Part shown: piece after piece, positions 1-8,569 of the stretch
Layout of the letters: every line of letters begins with the position of its first letter
How positions within the stretch are numbered: position 1 is the first letter of the stretch
Source of the DNA: Streptomyces spiroverticillatus
Lineage (GTDB): Bacteria > Actinomycetota > Actinomycetes > Streptomycetales > Streptomycetaceae
DNA: 64,000 nt
Direction of reading: 5' to 3'
Assembly: GCA_014650415.1 (NCBI GenBank)
Contig: BMUX01000001.1
Span: forward strand, 831,266-895,265
Notes under the pieces: model-generated
The model's input: only the letters and a program-made list of their open reading frames with translations
Databases searched by the model: none
Told to the model about the DNA's origin: nothing
Program-made: the position numbers and the translations under genes

Positions 1-155
1 GCTCCGTGCTGTACTTCGACTGCCAGTCGACCGCCTATCTCCGGACCGGCAACTGGCGGGACCTGGCGATCGGTTCGGGACCGGTCGCCGTCGACCTGGA
101 AACCGGCGAGTGCCGGCTCACCGGGTCCATGGAGACGGCGGAACTCGGACTGTGA
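1..155 (+). CDS. C-terminal end of an Imm35/YrhB-like protein (partial)
   Basis: This gene enters from the left edge of the window. Reading in frame from base 3 gives about 50 residues and a TGA stop at 153-155. The tail contains SVLYFDCQSTAYLRTGNW and GPVAVDLETGECRLTG. The order of a strand ending in YF, a Tyr-Leu-x-Thr-Gly turn, then Gly-Pro-x-x-Val-Asp plus Thr-Gly-Glu resembles the Imm35 (YrhB) immunity-type domain common in Streptomyces. Such proteins are often encoded near toxins, but any partner would lie outside the window. The stop is only 26 bases before the next gene, so the two may be co-transcribed. The assignment is by eye. Confidence 0.5.
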   Translation, partial: SVLYFDCQSTAYLRTGNWRDLAIGSGPVAVDLETGECRLTGSMETAELGL

Positions 156-181
156 GGGTGCGAGGACGTGAGGGGGGCTCG

Positions 182-601
182 ATGGAGTACGACGCACTGA
201 TCGTCCGGACGGACTTCGGGGACGAGGGGGCGTGGGAGGCGGTCCTGCGTGAACTCCACCCGGAGTTCCGGGTGTTGGACCGGGACGGGGCTTCCACCGA
301 GGAGGCGTGGACGGCGTACCGCGACGACGAAGACCTGAGCGTGGTCTTCCTGGCCGACCGCCACACCATGACATCCCCGGACCGGGCCCTCCTGGCACTG
401 AACCTCGGCTGGGAGGACACCTCCACCCTCGACCCCACCTACTACCAGGACCTGGTCGACCACCCGGAACCGCGCGAGCTGCGGGTGATGCCGGGGGCGG
501 TCCACTCCGTCCACGTGAACCTCCAGCTCGCGAACATGGACTTCGCCGAATTCGCCGACGAGGCCGCAACCTCCCCCGGCGGGGTCGTACACCCCCTCTG
601 A
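182..601 (+). CDS. DUF6924-like hypothetical protein
   Basis: The 139-residue product opens with MEYDALIVRTDF and continues with an acidic, Trp-rich N-terminal half, then VVFLADRHTMTSPDRALL, LGWEDT and a C-terminal strand VHSVHVNLQLANMDF. This order (initial 'LVVRTDF' strand, central 'FVADR...L-S-P' segment, final strand near 'NL-ANMDF') is typical of the actinobacterial DUF6924 family, whose function is unknown. I chose the ATG at 182 because a purine-rich AGGGGGG lies just upstream; an in-frame ATG at 110 would overlap the preceding gene. No signal peptide or membrane segment is seen. Confidence 0.65.
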   Translation: MEYDALIVRTDFGDEGAWEAVLRELHPEFRVLDRDGASTEEAWTAYRDDEDLSVVFLADRHTMTSPDRALLALNLGWEDTSTLDPTYYQDLVDHPEPRELRVMPGAVHSVHVNLQLANMDFAEFADEAATSPGGVVHPL

Positions 602-614
602 CCTGCACCTCCCG

Positions 615-725
615 GTGCGTGCCCCTTCAGGGGCGCGGGGAACTGCGCGAGCAACCACAACACTCCCGCACGGGAACCGCCCCACTGCCCCGCGGGTTTA
701 GGTGAAGGGGCGGGGCTGGGGACCC
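615..725 (+). repeat. Dispersed intergenic repeat, family 1, copy A
   Basis: The noncoding stretch after the DUF6924 gene holds a single-orientation copy of a repeat seen four times in this window. Its left core is a GCCCCT-tc-AGGGGC hairpin followed by GCGGGGAACTGCGCGAGC. Its right end is TTTAGGTGAAGGGGCGGGG. The middle is variable. Other copies are near 3014, 29739 and 56301. I see no ORF with credible codon use in it. Confidence 0.75.
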
Positions 726-808
726 ATCGGCCCGGCTGGCCACTGCTGAACCCCTCCAGCACCGGGAAGCGAACACACCCCACGCCACAGGGGCGGAGAG
801 GAGTCACG

Positions 809-1354
809 GTGAAACGGAACCGAAAGCCCGGGGCCACAATCCTGGCGGGAGCCATGGTGGTGGCACTCACCGGCTGCGGGGAGGCACAAGACACCGCCGG
901 GTGGGTCCCCGCCAAAGAGAGGGCCGAGGCCCAGGTGCGACAGGACAGGGCCCCCGTCGAACGCCGCTTCCCCGCGTTCGGGGAGTTCGTGCGGGCCCGC
1001 TGGGTCGGCGTATCGCTCAACAACCCCCGCCTCCCCGGCCCGACGGACGTCGAGATGGCCGGCGTCGTCGACCTCTCGGCACGGGACGCCGAGCGGCTTC
1101 GTACGCGGTACGAGTGGCGGGAGGCGGCCGGATCCGGCACAGCCCTGCCGGGAGCCGTCACCCCACTCCTCCCGGAAGGTGCCCACTGGCGCACCAGCGA
1201 CGCGTTCGACCGCGAAGTCACCCGGGACGGCAGCTACTCGGCGACCTTCCGCGTCGACTTCGAGAAACGCGTCCTCACCTTCGACGCCGTCAACCCGGCC
1301 GCCCCGCCGGCCACCGCACCCGCCCAGGGCCGAGCCCGGCCCCCCTTTGGCTGA
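809..1354 (+). CDS. Secreted lipoprotein of unknown function
   Basis: The 181-residue product starts at a GTG preceded by GGCGGAGAGGAG, a good ribosome binding site. The N-terminus is MKRNRKPG, then a hydrophobic stretch ending in a VALTGC lipobox, so the mature protein should be lipid-anchored on the outer face of the membrane at Cys 23. The rest has Arg/Glu-rich and Pro-rich segments with no further membrane helix. I do not recognise the domain. It stands alone between a dispersed repeat and the P450 gene, so context does not suggest a role. Confidence 0.65.
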   Translation: MKRNRKPGATILAGAMVVALTGCGEAQDTAGWVPAKERAEAQVRQDRAPVERRFPAFGEFVRARWVGVSLNNPRLPGPTDVEMAGVVDLSARDAERLRTRYEWREAAGSGTALPGAVTPLLPEGAHWRTSDAFDREVTRDGSYSATFRVDFEKRVLTFDAVNPAAPPATAPAQGRARPPFG

Positions 1355-1442
1355 ACATCGCATAGACCGGGTACGTGGTGCGGGCATCTAGTGGAGGGTG
1401 ATCGGTAGAGGTCCCTCCGCTTGAGTGTGAGTGAGGTTGTCC

Positions 1443-2660
1443 GTGACTGAGTCGCCCGTCGCCCCCGCAGGCCCCATGACCCCCGTCGTCTTTCCGCAGA
1501 ACCGCACCTGTCCGTACGACCCCGCCCCCGGCTACGACCCCGTGCGGGCCACCGGCCGGCCCCTGAACCGTGTCGAGATCTTCGACGGCACCGAGGTGTG
1601 GATGGTGACCGGCCTCGCCGAGGCCCGTGCGCTCCTCGCCGACCAGCGGCTCTCCTCGGCCCGCGAGCGCCCCGACTTCCCCGTCTTCGCCAAGCGCCTG
1701 GTGGGTGTCGAACGCCGCCGGGTCGAGCTCCTCGGTGTCGACGACCCCGAACACAACGCCCAGCGGCGGAAGTTGATCCCCGGCTTCACCCTGAAGCGGA
1801 CGGCCGGGCTGCGGCCCGCGATCCAGGCCACGGTGGACCGCCTGCTGGACGACATGGTCGCGCAGGGCTCCAACTCCGCCGACCTGGTCAGCGCCTTCGC
1901 CCTGCCCGTCCCGTCCATCGTGATCTGCGCGCTGCTCGGGGTGCCGTACGAGGACCACGACTTCTTCGAGGAGGCCTCGCGGCGGCTGCTGCGCGGGCCG
2001 GGGAGGGAGGACGTGGAGGCGGCGCGGGACGCGTTGGACGCGTATCTGAACGCCTTGGTTGACCGCAAACAAGCCTCGGAACCCGGGCTTCCCGCGGGCC
2101 TGCTGGACGACATGATCGGCGTCTTCGACGACCGCGAGGAACTGGTCAACCTCGCGCTGATCCTGCTCCTCGCCGGGCACGAGACGACCGCGAACATGAT
2201 CGCGCTGGGTACGTACACGCTGCTGGAGCACCCGGACCAGCTGGCCCGCTTCCGCGATGCCGACCCGGCCGGGGTGAGCCGTGCCGTCGAGGAACTCCTG
2301 CGCTTCCTGTCCATCGCGGACGGGATGTCACGGCTGGCGACGGAGGACATCGAGATCGCCGGGGAGACGATCCGGGCGGGCGAGGCGGTGATCTTCTCCA
2401 CCTCCCTCATCAACCGCGACCCGGACGTCTACGCCTCCCCCGACGCCCTCGACCTGACCCGCACCGACCGCCACCTGGCCTTCGGCTTCGGCATCCACCA
2501 GTGCCTCGGCCAGAACCTGGCCCGGGCGGAGATGGAAATCGCCCTCCCCGCGCTCTTCCGCCGCCTGCCGAACCTGCGGCTGGGCGTCCCGGCGGACGAG
2601 ATCCCGTGCAAGCCGGGCGACACGATCCAGGGGCTGGCGGAACTGCCGGTGGCGTGGTGA
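1443..2660 (+). CDS. Cytochrome P450 (CYP105/CYP107-like)
   Basis: This soluble bacterial P450 of about 405 residues should hydroxylate or epoxidise a small molecule using electrons from the ferredoxin encoded immediately downstream. Visible signatures are the I-helix oxygen-activation motif LAGHETTANM near residue 243, an ExxR helix (EELLRF) near 284, and the heme-binding loop FGFGIHQCLGQNLA with the thiolate Cys near 354. The N-terminal FPQNRTCPYDPAPGY resembles CYP105 enzymes. GTG 1443 is preferred because GTGAGG sits six bases upstream; GTG 1431 is an in-frame alternative. The substrate cannot be told from sequence. No biosynthetic genes adjoin it, so a xenobiotic role is as likely as a pathway role. 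Confidence 0.93.
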   Translation: MTESPVAPAGPMTPVVFPQNRTCPYDPAPGYDPVRATGRPLNRVEIFDGTEVWMVTGLAEARALLADQRLSSARERPDFPVFAKRLVGVERRRVELLGVDDPEHNAQRRKLIPGFTLKRTAGLRPAIQATVDRLLDDMVAQGSNSADLVSAFALPVPSIVICALLGVPYEDHDFFEEASRRLLRGPGREDVEAARDALDAYLNALVDRKQASEPGLPAGLLDDMIGVFDDREELVNLALILLLAGHETTANMIALGTYTLLEHPDQLARFRDADPAGVSRAVEELLRFLSIADGMSRLATEDIEIAGETIRAGEAVIFSTSLINRDPDVYASPDALDLTRTDRHLAFGFGIHQCLGQNLARAEMEIALPALFRRLPNLRLGVPADEIPCKPGDTIQGLAELPVAW

Positions 2661-2677
2661 ACGGAGACCTTGACGAC

Positions 2678-2875
2678 ATGACCATGCGGATCGCCATCGA
2701 CACGGATGTCTGCATCGGGGCGGGGCAGTGTGTGCTGTCCGCGCCGGACACCTTCACCCAGGACGACGAGGGCTTCTCCGAACTCCTCCCGGGGGCTCGC
2801 CCCGGGGGCTCCGGGGTGACCTTGGCGGTCCAGTCGTGCCCCGTCGGCGCGATCTCCCTCCGGGAGGAGGGGTAG
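2678..2875 (+). CDS. [3Fe-4S]-type ferredoxin, partner of the P450
   Basis: This 65-residue electron carrier has the layout of P450-associated ferredoxins: IDTDVCIGAGQCVLSAPD at the N-terminus supplies two cluster cysteines and CPVGAI near the C-terminus supplies the third. The position normally filled by a fourth cysteine is Gly/Ala, as in 3Fe-4S proteins. It follows the P450 stop by 17 bases. A GTG at 2657 overlapping the P450 stop is an alternative, translationally coupled start. I preferred ATG 2678 because the conserved fold begins at once after it and GGAG lies upstream. The Gly/Pro-rich loop ARPGGSG before the last cysteine is slightly longer than usual. Confidence 0.9.
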   Translation: MTMRIAIDTDVCIGAGQCVLSAPDTFTQDDEGFSELLPGARPGGSGVTLAVQSCPVGAISLREEG

Positions 2876-2886
2876 TCCGATCTGCG

Positions 2887-3512
2887 GCCCCCTCCGCGCG
2901 GGGCACTTCCGGACCTGGCGGCTCCCCCCGCGCGGGGCCCTTCCGGACTGGCGGCTCCCCCCGCGCGGGGCCCTTCCGGACTGGCGGCTCCCCCCGCGCG
3001 GGCGCGCCTTCCCGTGCCCCTTCAGGGGCGCGGGGAACTGCGCGAGCAACCACCCACCCAGCCGCGCGGCGAGCGCTTTAGGTGAAGGGGCGGGGCTGGG
3101 GCCCTCCTTGGCCCGGCGGGCCGGAGCTTCACGCACCCGGCACCGGGAGGCGAACCGAGGGCCCTGGGGCTGCGCGCACCCGGCGTGCAAGGTGCGGGCG
3201 GGGGCCGGTGTCCGGGTGGGCCCGGATCGGGCGGGCCGCCCCCTTGCCCGCCCGTCCCGCCCCCGGGGGGCGGCCCCGCCGCCCAAGGGGGCGAGGGTGG
3301 GAGGGGGTGGGGGCGGCCCCGCCGCCCAAGGGGACGGCGGCGAAAAGGGGCGCCGCCCAAGGGGGGAGAGGGGAAGGGGACAGGGGCGCAGCCCCGGGGT
3401 GGAGGGCAACCCCGGAGTGGGGGGGCAGCCCCGGAGTGGGGGGGCAGCCCCGGGGTGGGGCGCAGCCCCGGAGTGAGGTGCAGCCCCGGGGTGGGGTGCA
3501 GCCCCCGGGGGA
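2887..3512. repeat. Noncoding block of tandem and dispersed GC repeats
   Basis: No credible gene lies between the ferredoxin and the secreted peptide gene. Positions 2887-3000 hold about 3.5 copies of a 33-bp unit built around GCGCGGGGCCCTTCCGG. Positions 3013-3104 hold copy B of the family 1 repeat. Positions 3207-3370 hold a GGCCGCCCC/CGCCGCCCAAGGGG-rich segment whose inverted near-copy is near 60500-60640. Positions 3387-3512 hold about seven degenerate units of CAGCCCCGGGGTGGGG. Long ORFs here on both strands are low-complexity artefacts of the base composition. Confidence 0.75.
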
Positions 3513-3518
3513 TCGGGG

Positions 3519-3875
3519 TCAGGAGAAGCGGGCGGAGCGGAGGGGGACGCGGGGGAGCGGGGGCTCCGTGCCCATCGGGTCAATGCCGTAGGACGGGCCC
3601 GTGCAGTCCTTGGACTCGTACACGTACACCCGCCGGTCCGTCCCGTTGTGCGGCGCGATCATCGGCGGCAGGCTCATCCACGTCTGGTCCACCCCCGGCA
3701 GCAGGATGCACGTCCCGCTCGGCGGGTCCACGAGTGACGTGCGGTGGCCCGCGTCGTCGTACACGTAGCTGAACTCGCCCTCGGCGGCCAGCGCCACCCC
3801 CGGCAGACAGGCGAGCAGGGCGGCGGCTCCGCCTGCGGCGGCGGTCAGCATGCGGCGGGTGCGGGGGACGGTCAT
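3519..3875 (-). CDS. Small secreted protein of unknown function
   Basis: The 118-residue product starts with MTVPRTRRML, then an Ala/Leu-rich signal sequence ending near LPGVALAAEG, so it should be exported through Sec and cleaved after the Ala-x-Ala site. The mature part of about 88 residues includes FSYVYDDAGHRTSLVDPP, two cysteines (GTCILL and KDCTGP) that could form a disulfide, and a Pro/Arg-rich C-terminus. The VYDDAG segment superficially recalls an RHS/YD repeat, but only one copy is present. GGGAG precedes ATG 3875 at suitable spacing. A small extracellular binding or inhibitor-type protein is possible; function is unknown. Confidence 0.7.
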   Translation of the reverse strand: MTVPRTRRMLTAAAGGAAALLACLPGVALAAEGEFSYVYDDAGHRTSLVDPPSGTCILLPGVDQTWMSLPPMIAPHNGTDRRVYVYESKDCTGPSYGIDPMGTEPPLPRVPLRSARFS

Positions 3876-4153
3876 GGTGAACTCCCGTGAAGAGGAGGCG
3901 GGTTGGGGTACGACCCGGTCACCGTGCCCGCACCTTCCCGCCCGCGTCGCGCCCCTTCCCTCCATCGAGTGCCGCCGAAACGATCCGCTCTCACCCGGTC
4001 GGCCGAGCACTCCCACACGAACGTTCGAGGGCCGCCGGAGCGGGCAAACGGAAGGCGACGGACACCGGGACGTCTCCCTGGTGCTGACTTCTGAGTAACC
4101 TTACCCGGAAGTCAATACTGCCCCTTCAACACCGCACAGAGAGAGCAGGGACG

Positions 4154-5470
4154 ATGGCCGATCGCTATCTGCACTTCACGGGCACGGCCCCCGGCCGTTT
4201 CCTGACCCGCAGACTCGGGCTGCCCCAACCGGCCTCCCTCCTCCGCTGGTCTCCCGAACGCCCCGTCCTGCAAGGCGAGTTGCTGCATCTCACGGCGGGC
4301 CTCTCCGCGCACACCGAGGCGCTGGGCGCCCTCCTCCCCCGTACCGGACTGCGTGTCGTCCCCTCCGCCGGTGCGCCCGCCGCCGTGGTCCTGGACGCGA
4401 CCGGCGTGGTCACGGTCGACGGCCTCGCGGACGTGCACGCGGCGCTCCAGCCGGTCGTACGGACCGTGGCGAGCGGTGGGCGCCTGCTCGTGCTCGGCTC
4501 GCACCTCTCCCCCGACGATCCCGAACAGGCCGCCGTGCAGGAGGCGTTGGGGGGCTTTGTGCGGTCTCTCGCGAAGGAGATCGGGCGTGGGCGCACCGCC
4601 CAGCTGCTCCGGCTCGCCCCCGGCGGTCTCTCCGGCGCGGAGTCGACCCTGCGCTTCCTGCTCTCCCCGAAGTCGGCGTATGTGAGCGGTCAGGTTGTGC
4701 AACTCGCGCACACCACCAGTGAGTTGGCGGGCGACATCGACTGGGAGCGGCCTCTCGCCGGGCGCACCGCCCTGGTCACCGGGGCCGCCCGGGGCATCGG
4801 TGCGGCCGTTGCGGCGACGCTGGCCAGGGACGGGGCGCATGTGGTGTGCCTGGACGTGCCCCAGGTGGCGGACGATCTGGAACGTACGGCGGTACGGGTC
4901 GGGGGCGCGGCCCTGCCGCTGGACATCACCGCACCGGACGCCGCCGAGCGCATCGCGGCGACGGGCCCCGTCGACGTACTGGTGCACAACGCGGGCATCA
5001 CCCGTGACAAGAAGCTCGCCAACATGACGGCGGAGAACTGGAGTTCGGTCCTCGACGTCAATCTCGGTTCCGTCATACGGACCACCCAGTCGCTCGTGAA
5101 GGCGGGCGTGCTGGGCGAGGGCGCGCGGATCGTCGCCACCTCCTCCATCGCGGGGATCGCGGGCAACGCGGGCCAGACGAACTACGCGGCGAGCAAGGCG
5201 GGCGTCGCCGGGCTGGTGCGGGCCCTCGCCCCGGGCCTGGCGGCGTACGGCATCACCGTCAACGCCGTCGCCCCCGGCTTCATCGAGACGAACATGACGG
5301 CGTCCGTCCCGCTGATGATCCGCGAGGCGGGCCGCCGGATGAACTCCCTCGGGCAGGGCGGCCTCCCGGAGGACGTCGCCGAGACGACGGCGTGGCTGGC
5401 GCATCCGGGGTCGGGCGCGGTCACGGGACAGGTGGTCCGGGTGTGCGGGCAGAGCCTGCTGGGGGCCTGA
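4154..5470 (+). CDS. 3-oxoacyl-ACP/CoA reductase, FabG4-like high-molecular-weight SDR
   Basis: The 438-residue reductase has an N-terminal flavodoxin-like domain (about 1-190) followed by a complete short-chain dehydrogenase. The NAD(P) loop is GAARGIGAAVA, the NAG strand is HNAGITRDKKL, and the catalytic Ser is followed by YAASK. This layout matches mycobacterial FabG4 (about 450 residues), which reduces long-chain 3-oxoacyl-CoA. The MaoC-type hydratase starts two bases after its stop, mirroring the FabG4-HtdX pair of M. tuberculosis. Expected role: sequential 3-oxoacyl reduction and dehydration, or the reverse. The thiolase partner usual upstream is absent here. Confidence 0.88.
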   Translation: MADRYLHFTGTAPGRFLTRRLGLPQPASLLRWSPERPVLQGELLHLTAGLSAHTEALGALLPRTGLRVVPSAGAPAAVVLDATGVVTVDGLADVHAALQPVVRTVASGGRLLVLGSHLSPDDPEQAAVQEALGGFVRSLAKEIGRGRTAQLLRLAPGGLSGAESTLRFLLSPKSAYVSGQVVQLAHTTSELAGDIDWERPLAGRTALVTGAARGIGAAVAATLARDGAHVVCLDVPQVADDLERTAVRVGGAALPLDITAPDAAERIAATGPVDVLVHNAGITRDKKLANMTAENWSSVLDVNLGSVIRTTQSLVKAGVLGEGARIVATSSIAGIAGNAGQTNYAASKAGVAGLVRALAPGLAAYGITVNAVAPGFIETNMTASVPLMIREAGRRMNSLGQGGLPEDVAETTAWLAHPGSGAVTGQVVRVCGQSLLGA

Positions 5471-5472
5471 GG

Positions 5473-6294
5473 ATGCTGCTGCACGTGGTGGCGGGGGCGG
5501 CGCGCTCCCCCTTCAAGAAGGTGCCGGGCGCGGCCATCGAGCTCTCCTCGCCCCGGCTGGTGCGCAAGGGGGTCGTGCTGGACCCCGGCAAGCTGGCGGC
5601 GTACGCGCGGCTGTGCGGGTACGCGGGGGCGGCGCCGGTCCCGCTCCCGTACCCGCACCTCCTCGGCTTCCCGCTCGCGATGCGGATCATGGCGGCGCGG
5701 GACTTCCCGCTGCCGCTGCTGGGCCTGGTCCACACGGGCATCGAGGTGCGGCAGCGGCGGGCGCTGAGTCCGGCGGAACGGGTGGACGTGGCGGTGTACG
5801 CGGAGGAGGTGCGGGGGCACCGGAGGGGGCTGGAGGTGGTGATGGTGACGGAGGTACGGACCGAGGGGGCCGGGGTGCCGGTGTGGGCGTCGCGGAGCAC
5901 GTATCTGGCGCGGAATGGGGGCTCTGCCGGTGTCGGGTCGGGACCGTCGCCCAAGGGCGCCGCGGGCGGGGCGGAATGGGCTCTGCCCGGCGACCTCGGC
6001 CGCCGCTACGGGCGCATCTCGGGCGACCTGAACCCCATCCACCTGCACCCCCTCACCGCACGCCCCTTCGGCTTCCCGAGGGCCATCGCGCACGGGATGT
6101 GGACGTTCGCGCGGTGCGTGGCGGAGGCGGATCCGCCGGAAGCGTCATTCGTACGGGCGGAGTTCAAGGCGCCCGTACTCCTCCCGGCGAAGGTGTCGTA
6201 CGTACATCTGCCGGACGGCGGCTTCGAGCTGCGGGGCCGGGACGGACGGCTTCACCTGTCGGGCCGGATCTCCTCAACGGGACTTCCCCGCTGA
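5473..6294 (+). CDS. MaoC-like 3-hydroxyacyl dehydratase / enoyl hydratase
   Basis: This 273-residue double-hotdog protein carries the hydratase-2 motif in RYGRISGDLNPIHLHPLTA near residues 180-200, where the Asp and His are catalytic, followed by GFPRAIAHGMW. The N-terminal half is a degenerate hotdog lacking that motif, as in HtdX-type enzymes. It starts two bases after the FabG4-like gene, so the two are translationally linked and likely share substrates. Its 3' end overlaps the convergent TetR gene by 21 bp. The linker near residues 155-170 is Gly/Ser/Pro rich. Substrate chain length cannot be inferred. Confidence 0.85.
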   Translation: MLLHVVAGAARSPFKKVPGAAIELSSPRLVRKGVVLDPGKLAAYARLCGYAGAAPVPLPYPHLLGFPLAMRIMAARDFPLPLLGLVHTGIEVRQRRALSPAERVDVAVYAEEVRGHRRGLEVVMVTEVRTEGAGVPVWASRSTYLARNGGSAGVGSGPSPKGAAGGAEWALPGDLGRRYGRISGDLNPIHLHPLTARPFGFPRAIAHGMWTFARCVAEADPPEASFVRAEFKAPVLLPAKVSYVHLPDGGFELRGRDGRLHLSGRISSTGLPR

Positions 6295-6969
6295 GGATGT
6301 GGCGGCGGCCGAGGGCGACCAGCGGTCGCCCTTCATCAGGTTCTCCAGCCCTGCCCAGGCGAAGTTCATGAGGGTGGCGGCGGCCTCCTTGGCGGAGACG
6401 CCGGGGGTGTCGTTCGCCCAGGCCGCGAGGGACTCGGCGGCGCCGACCAGGGCCTGGGCGAGCCCGGCGACCTCACGGTCGGCGAGGTGCGGATCGCAGC
6501 GGGCCTCGCGGGCGGCGTCGCCGATCAGGTGGTTCACGAACGCCGTGATCTCCGCCCGCATCGCGGCCACTTCGGCGGCGAAGGGCTCGCCGTGGGTGCG
6601 GGCCTGGCTGTGCAGGACGGACCAGCCGTCGGGGTTCTCGGCGGTGTGGCGGAAGAAGGCGGTGAGCCCGTCCCAGAGCTGCCGGTCGGCGGGCAGCCCG
6701 GGTTCGATCCCGGCCTGCACCGCCGCGACGAGCGCACTGGCCTCGCGCCGGATGCAGGCGGTGAACAGCTCGTCCTTGGAGTTGAGATAGAGGTAGACGA
6801 GGGGTTTGGACACCCCCGCCAGCTCGGCGATCTGGTCCATGGAGGCCGCCCGGTACCCGAGCCGCGCGAAGGTCTGGACGGCGGCGTCCATCATCTGCTG
6901 CTCGCGCACCGCACGCGGCATGCGCTTGCCCCGACCCGCCGCCACCGGCGTACCGTCCGACGCTCCCAT
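6274..6969 (-). CDS. TetR/AcrR-family transcriptional regulator
   Basis: The 231-residue protein has a TetR DNA-binding head: MMDAAVQTFARLGY, then the helix-turn-helix MDQIAELAGVSKPLVYLYL and NSKDELFTAC. A variable ligand-binding helical domain follows. It is convergent with the FabG4/MaoC pair, overlapping the MaoC 3' end, and lies downstream of the leftward MFS gene, so either could be its target. Start ATG 6969 has GGGAG just upstream. The first 20 residues are a basic, disordered-looking extension (RGKRMPRAVR), common in Streptomyces TetR proteins. The ligand is unknown. Confidence 0.9.
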   Translation of the reverse strand: MGASDGTPVAAGRGKRMPRAVREQQMMDAAVQTFARLGYRAASMDQIAELAGVSKPLVYLYLNSKDELFTACIRREASALVAAVQAGIEPGLPADRQLWDGLTAFFRHTAENPDGWSVLHSQARTHGEPFAAEVAAMRAEITAFVNHLIGDAAREARCDPHLADREVAGLAQALVGAAESLAAWANDTPGVSAKEAAATLMNFAWAGLENLMKGDRWSPSAAATSSAGKSR

Positions 6970-7132
6970 GTGCTCCCTGCCCCCTTCGCCCCACCGGCCG
7001 GCCCGGTCATTGGCCGCCGCTCGTACTCTGCGGCAAGCCTACGGCGCGGGGCGGCCGCCCCGACCTGGCCGACGGGCCCTGATCGGGCGGATCCGGAAGG
7101 CGGAGCCGGAAGGCGGCCCCGTGCAGCGGCGG

Positions 7133-8359
7133 TCAGCCCCGGCAGCGGGCGCGGCCCACCGCGGCGGCCACCGTCAGGGGGACGGCGAGGAGAGCGGCCG
7201 TCAGGAACATGCCCGGGTACGCATGGCGTTCGGCGGGCCCGGCGGCGAAGGCACTGGCCAGGGCGGAGCCGACGTACAGAGCGACACCGAACATCGCGAC
7301 ACCGGTGGCGCGGGCGGCCGGGGACAGGGTGGTGGCCCACGACTGGATCGTGGAGTGCATGAACGACCAGCCGCCGCCGAGCAGCAGGGCGCACACCACC
7401 AGGGAAGGCACCGACAGGCTGACCGCGGCGAAGCCGAAGGCCACCGCCATCTGCACCCCGCCGGCCACGATGAGCCCCACCGCGCTCCACCGTCCGACCA
7501 GGCGCTTGACCAGCTGCGAGGCGGCCATCGAGCCGACGCCGTAGAGCGCGGACACCGCACCGGCCAGGGTCGCCGAGGCGCCCTCGGCCTCCAGGGCCGG
7601 TGCCAGGTACGTCAGGAAGCCCAGCAGGACGGCGCCCTCGAGCGCCGCGACCGCCATGACGTACCACTGCCAGCGGGAACTCAGGACGACCTTGAACGGG
7701 GCGAGCAGCGCACCGGGCGCCGCACGCGGGGGTTCCGGGAGCCGGCGCAGGGCGAAGACCAGGTAGAGGGCGATCAGGCCGGGCAGGGCGAAGACCAGCC
7801 GCCAGCTCACGTAGTGCGCCAGCGCCCCGGCGACGACGGTCGCCACGGCGGTGCCCAGCGCGAACGCGGTCATCAGCTCGCTGAGCGGGCGCTGGCGGAC
7901 CGCCGCGGGCACGGTGTCCCCGACGTACGTGATGGAGGCGGCGATGGACGCGGCGAAGAACGCGCCGGCCGCGATGCGGGCCACGATCAGCACGGTCGCG
8001 CCGGGCGCGAGCACCGAGCACAGGGCGGCGACGGCGGCCCCGGCCAGTGAGATGCGCATGACCCGCACCCGGCCGAAGCGGTCGCTGGCCAGCCCCCAGA
8101 CCGGCTGCATCAGCCCGTAGGCCAGGAAGTATCCGCTGGCGGCAAGCATCACCGTGCTCAGCTTCACGCCGAGCTGGGCACCGATGAGCAGCAGCATCGG
8201 GGTGATGCAGAACCGGTCGAAGTTGCTGACGAACCCGGCCGCGCGCAGGAGCCGGAGAGAGGAGGCGGGGAGGGGCGGAGTGGAGGGGGTGGGGGCGGGG
8301 CCGGTGGCGGGGGGCTGCGGGGGTGCGGGCGTGGTGCGGGGAGAGTCGGCGGTGTCCAT
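7133..8359 (-). CDS. MFS transporter, probable drug efflux
   Basis: The 408-residue membrane protein has about 12 hydrophobic segments after a Pro/Thr-rich cytoplasmic N-terminus of about 35 residues. The loop 2-3 signature appears as GLASDRFGRVRVMR, typical of major facilitator proton antiporters. The first helix motif SNFDRFCITPML is Phe/Arg rich. AGGA lies five bases before ATG 8359. It is divergent from the MmyB-type regulator gene across 210 bp, an arrangement typical of efflux pumps controlled by an adjacent regulator. The substrate is unknown. Confidence 0.88.
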   Translation of the reverse strand: MDTADSPRTTPAPPQPPATGPAPTPSTPPLPASSLRLLRAAGFVSNFDRFCITPMLLLIGAQLGVKLSTVMLAASGYFLAYGLMQPVWGLASDRFGRVRVMRISLAGAAVAALCSVLAPGATVLIVARIAAGAFFAASIAASITYVGDTVPAAVRQRPLSELMTAFALGTAVATVVAGALAHYVSWRLVFALPGLIALYLVFALRRLPEPPRAAPGALLAPFKVVLSSRWQWYVMAVAALEGAVLLGFLTYLAPALEAEGASATLAGAVSALYGVGSMAASQLVKRLVGRWSAVGLIVAGGVQMAVAFGFAAVSLSVPSLVVCALLLGGGWSFMHSTIQSWATTLSPAARATGVAMFGVALYVGSALASAFAAGPAERHAYPGMFLTAALLAVPLTVAAAVGRARCRG

Positions 8360-8569
8360 GGGGTTCCTTGGGGCTCCTTGAGGGCTCTTCGGGTCGGGCT
8401 CGCGGCCCGTGTTCGCGGGGGCCGGTGACCCGTGTTCGCGGGGCTGGTGGCCCCGTGTGTCCAGACCATCACCGCCGCCGACCGGCGTGGGCCCGCAGCC
8501 GATTACCCTTGCTCACACCCTGGGGCGCTGCCCCGGGCGCAGGCCGGGGCCGAGGGGAGGCGCGGGGGC

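Noticed and set aside
2429..3583. 384-codon leftward ORF rich in Pro, Ala and His over the repeat block
   Set aside because: It translates tandem repeats and antisense P450 sequence; there is no start context or domain.
3519..3875. RHS/YD-repeat toxin fragment
   Set aside because: Only one YDDAG-like phrase is present, with a signal peptide and a normal start, so it is more likely a small secreted protein.
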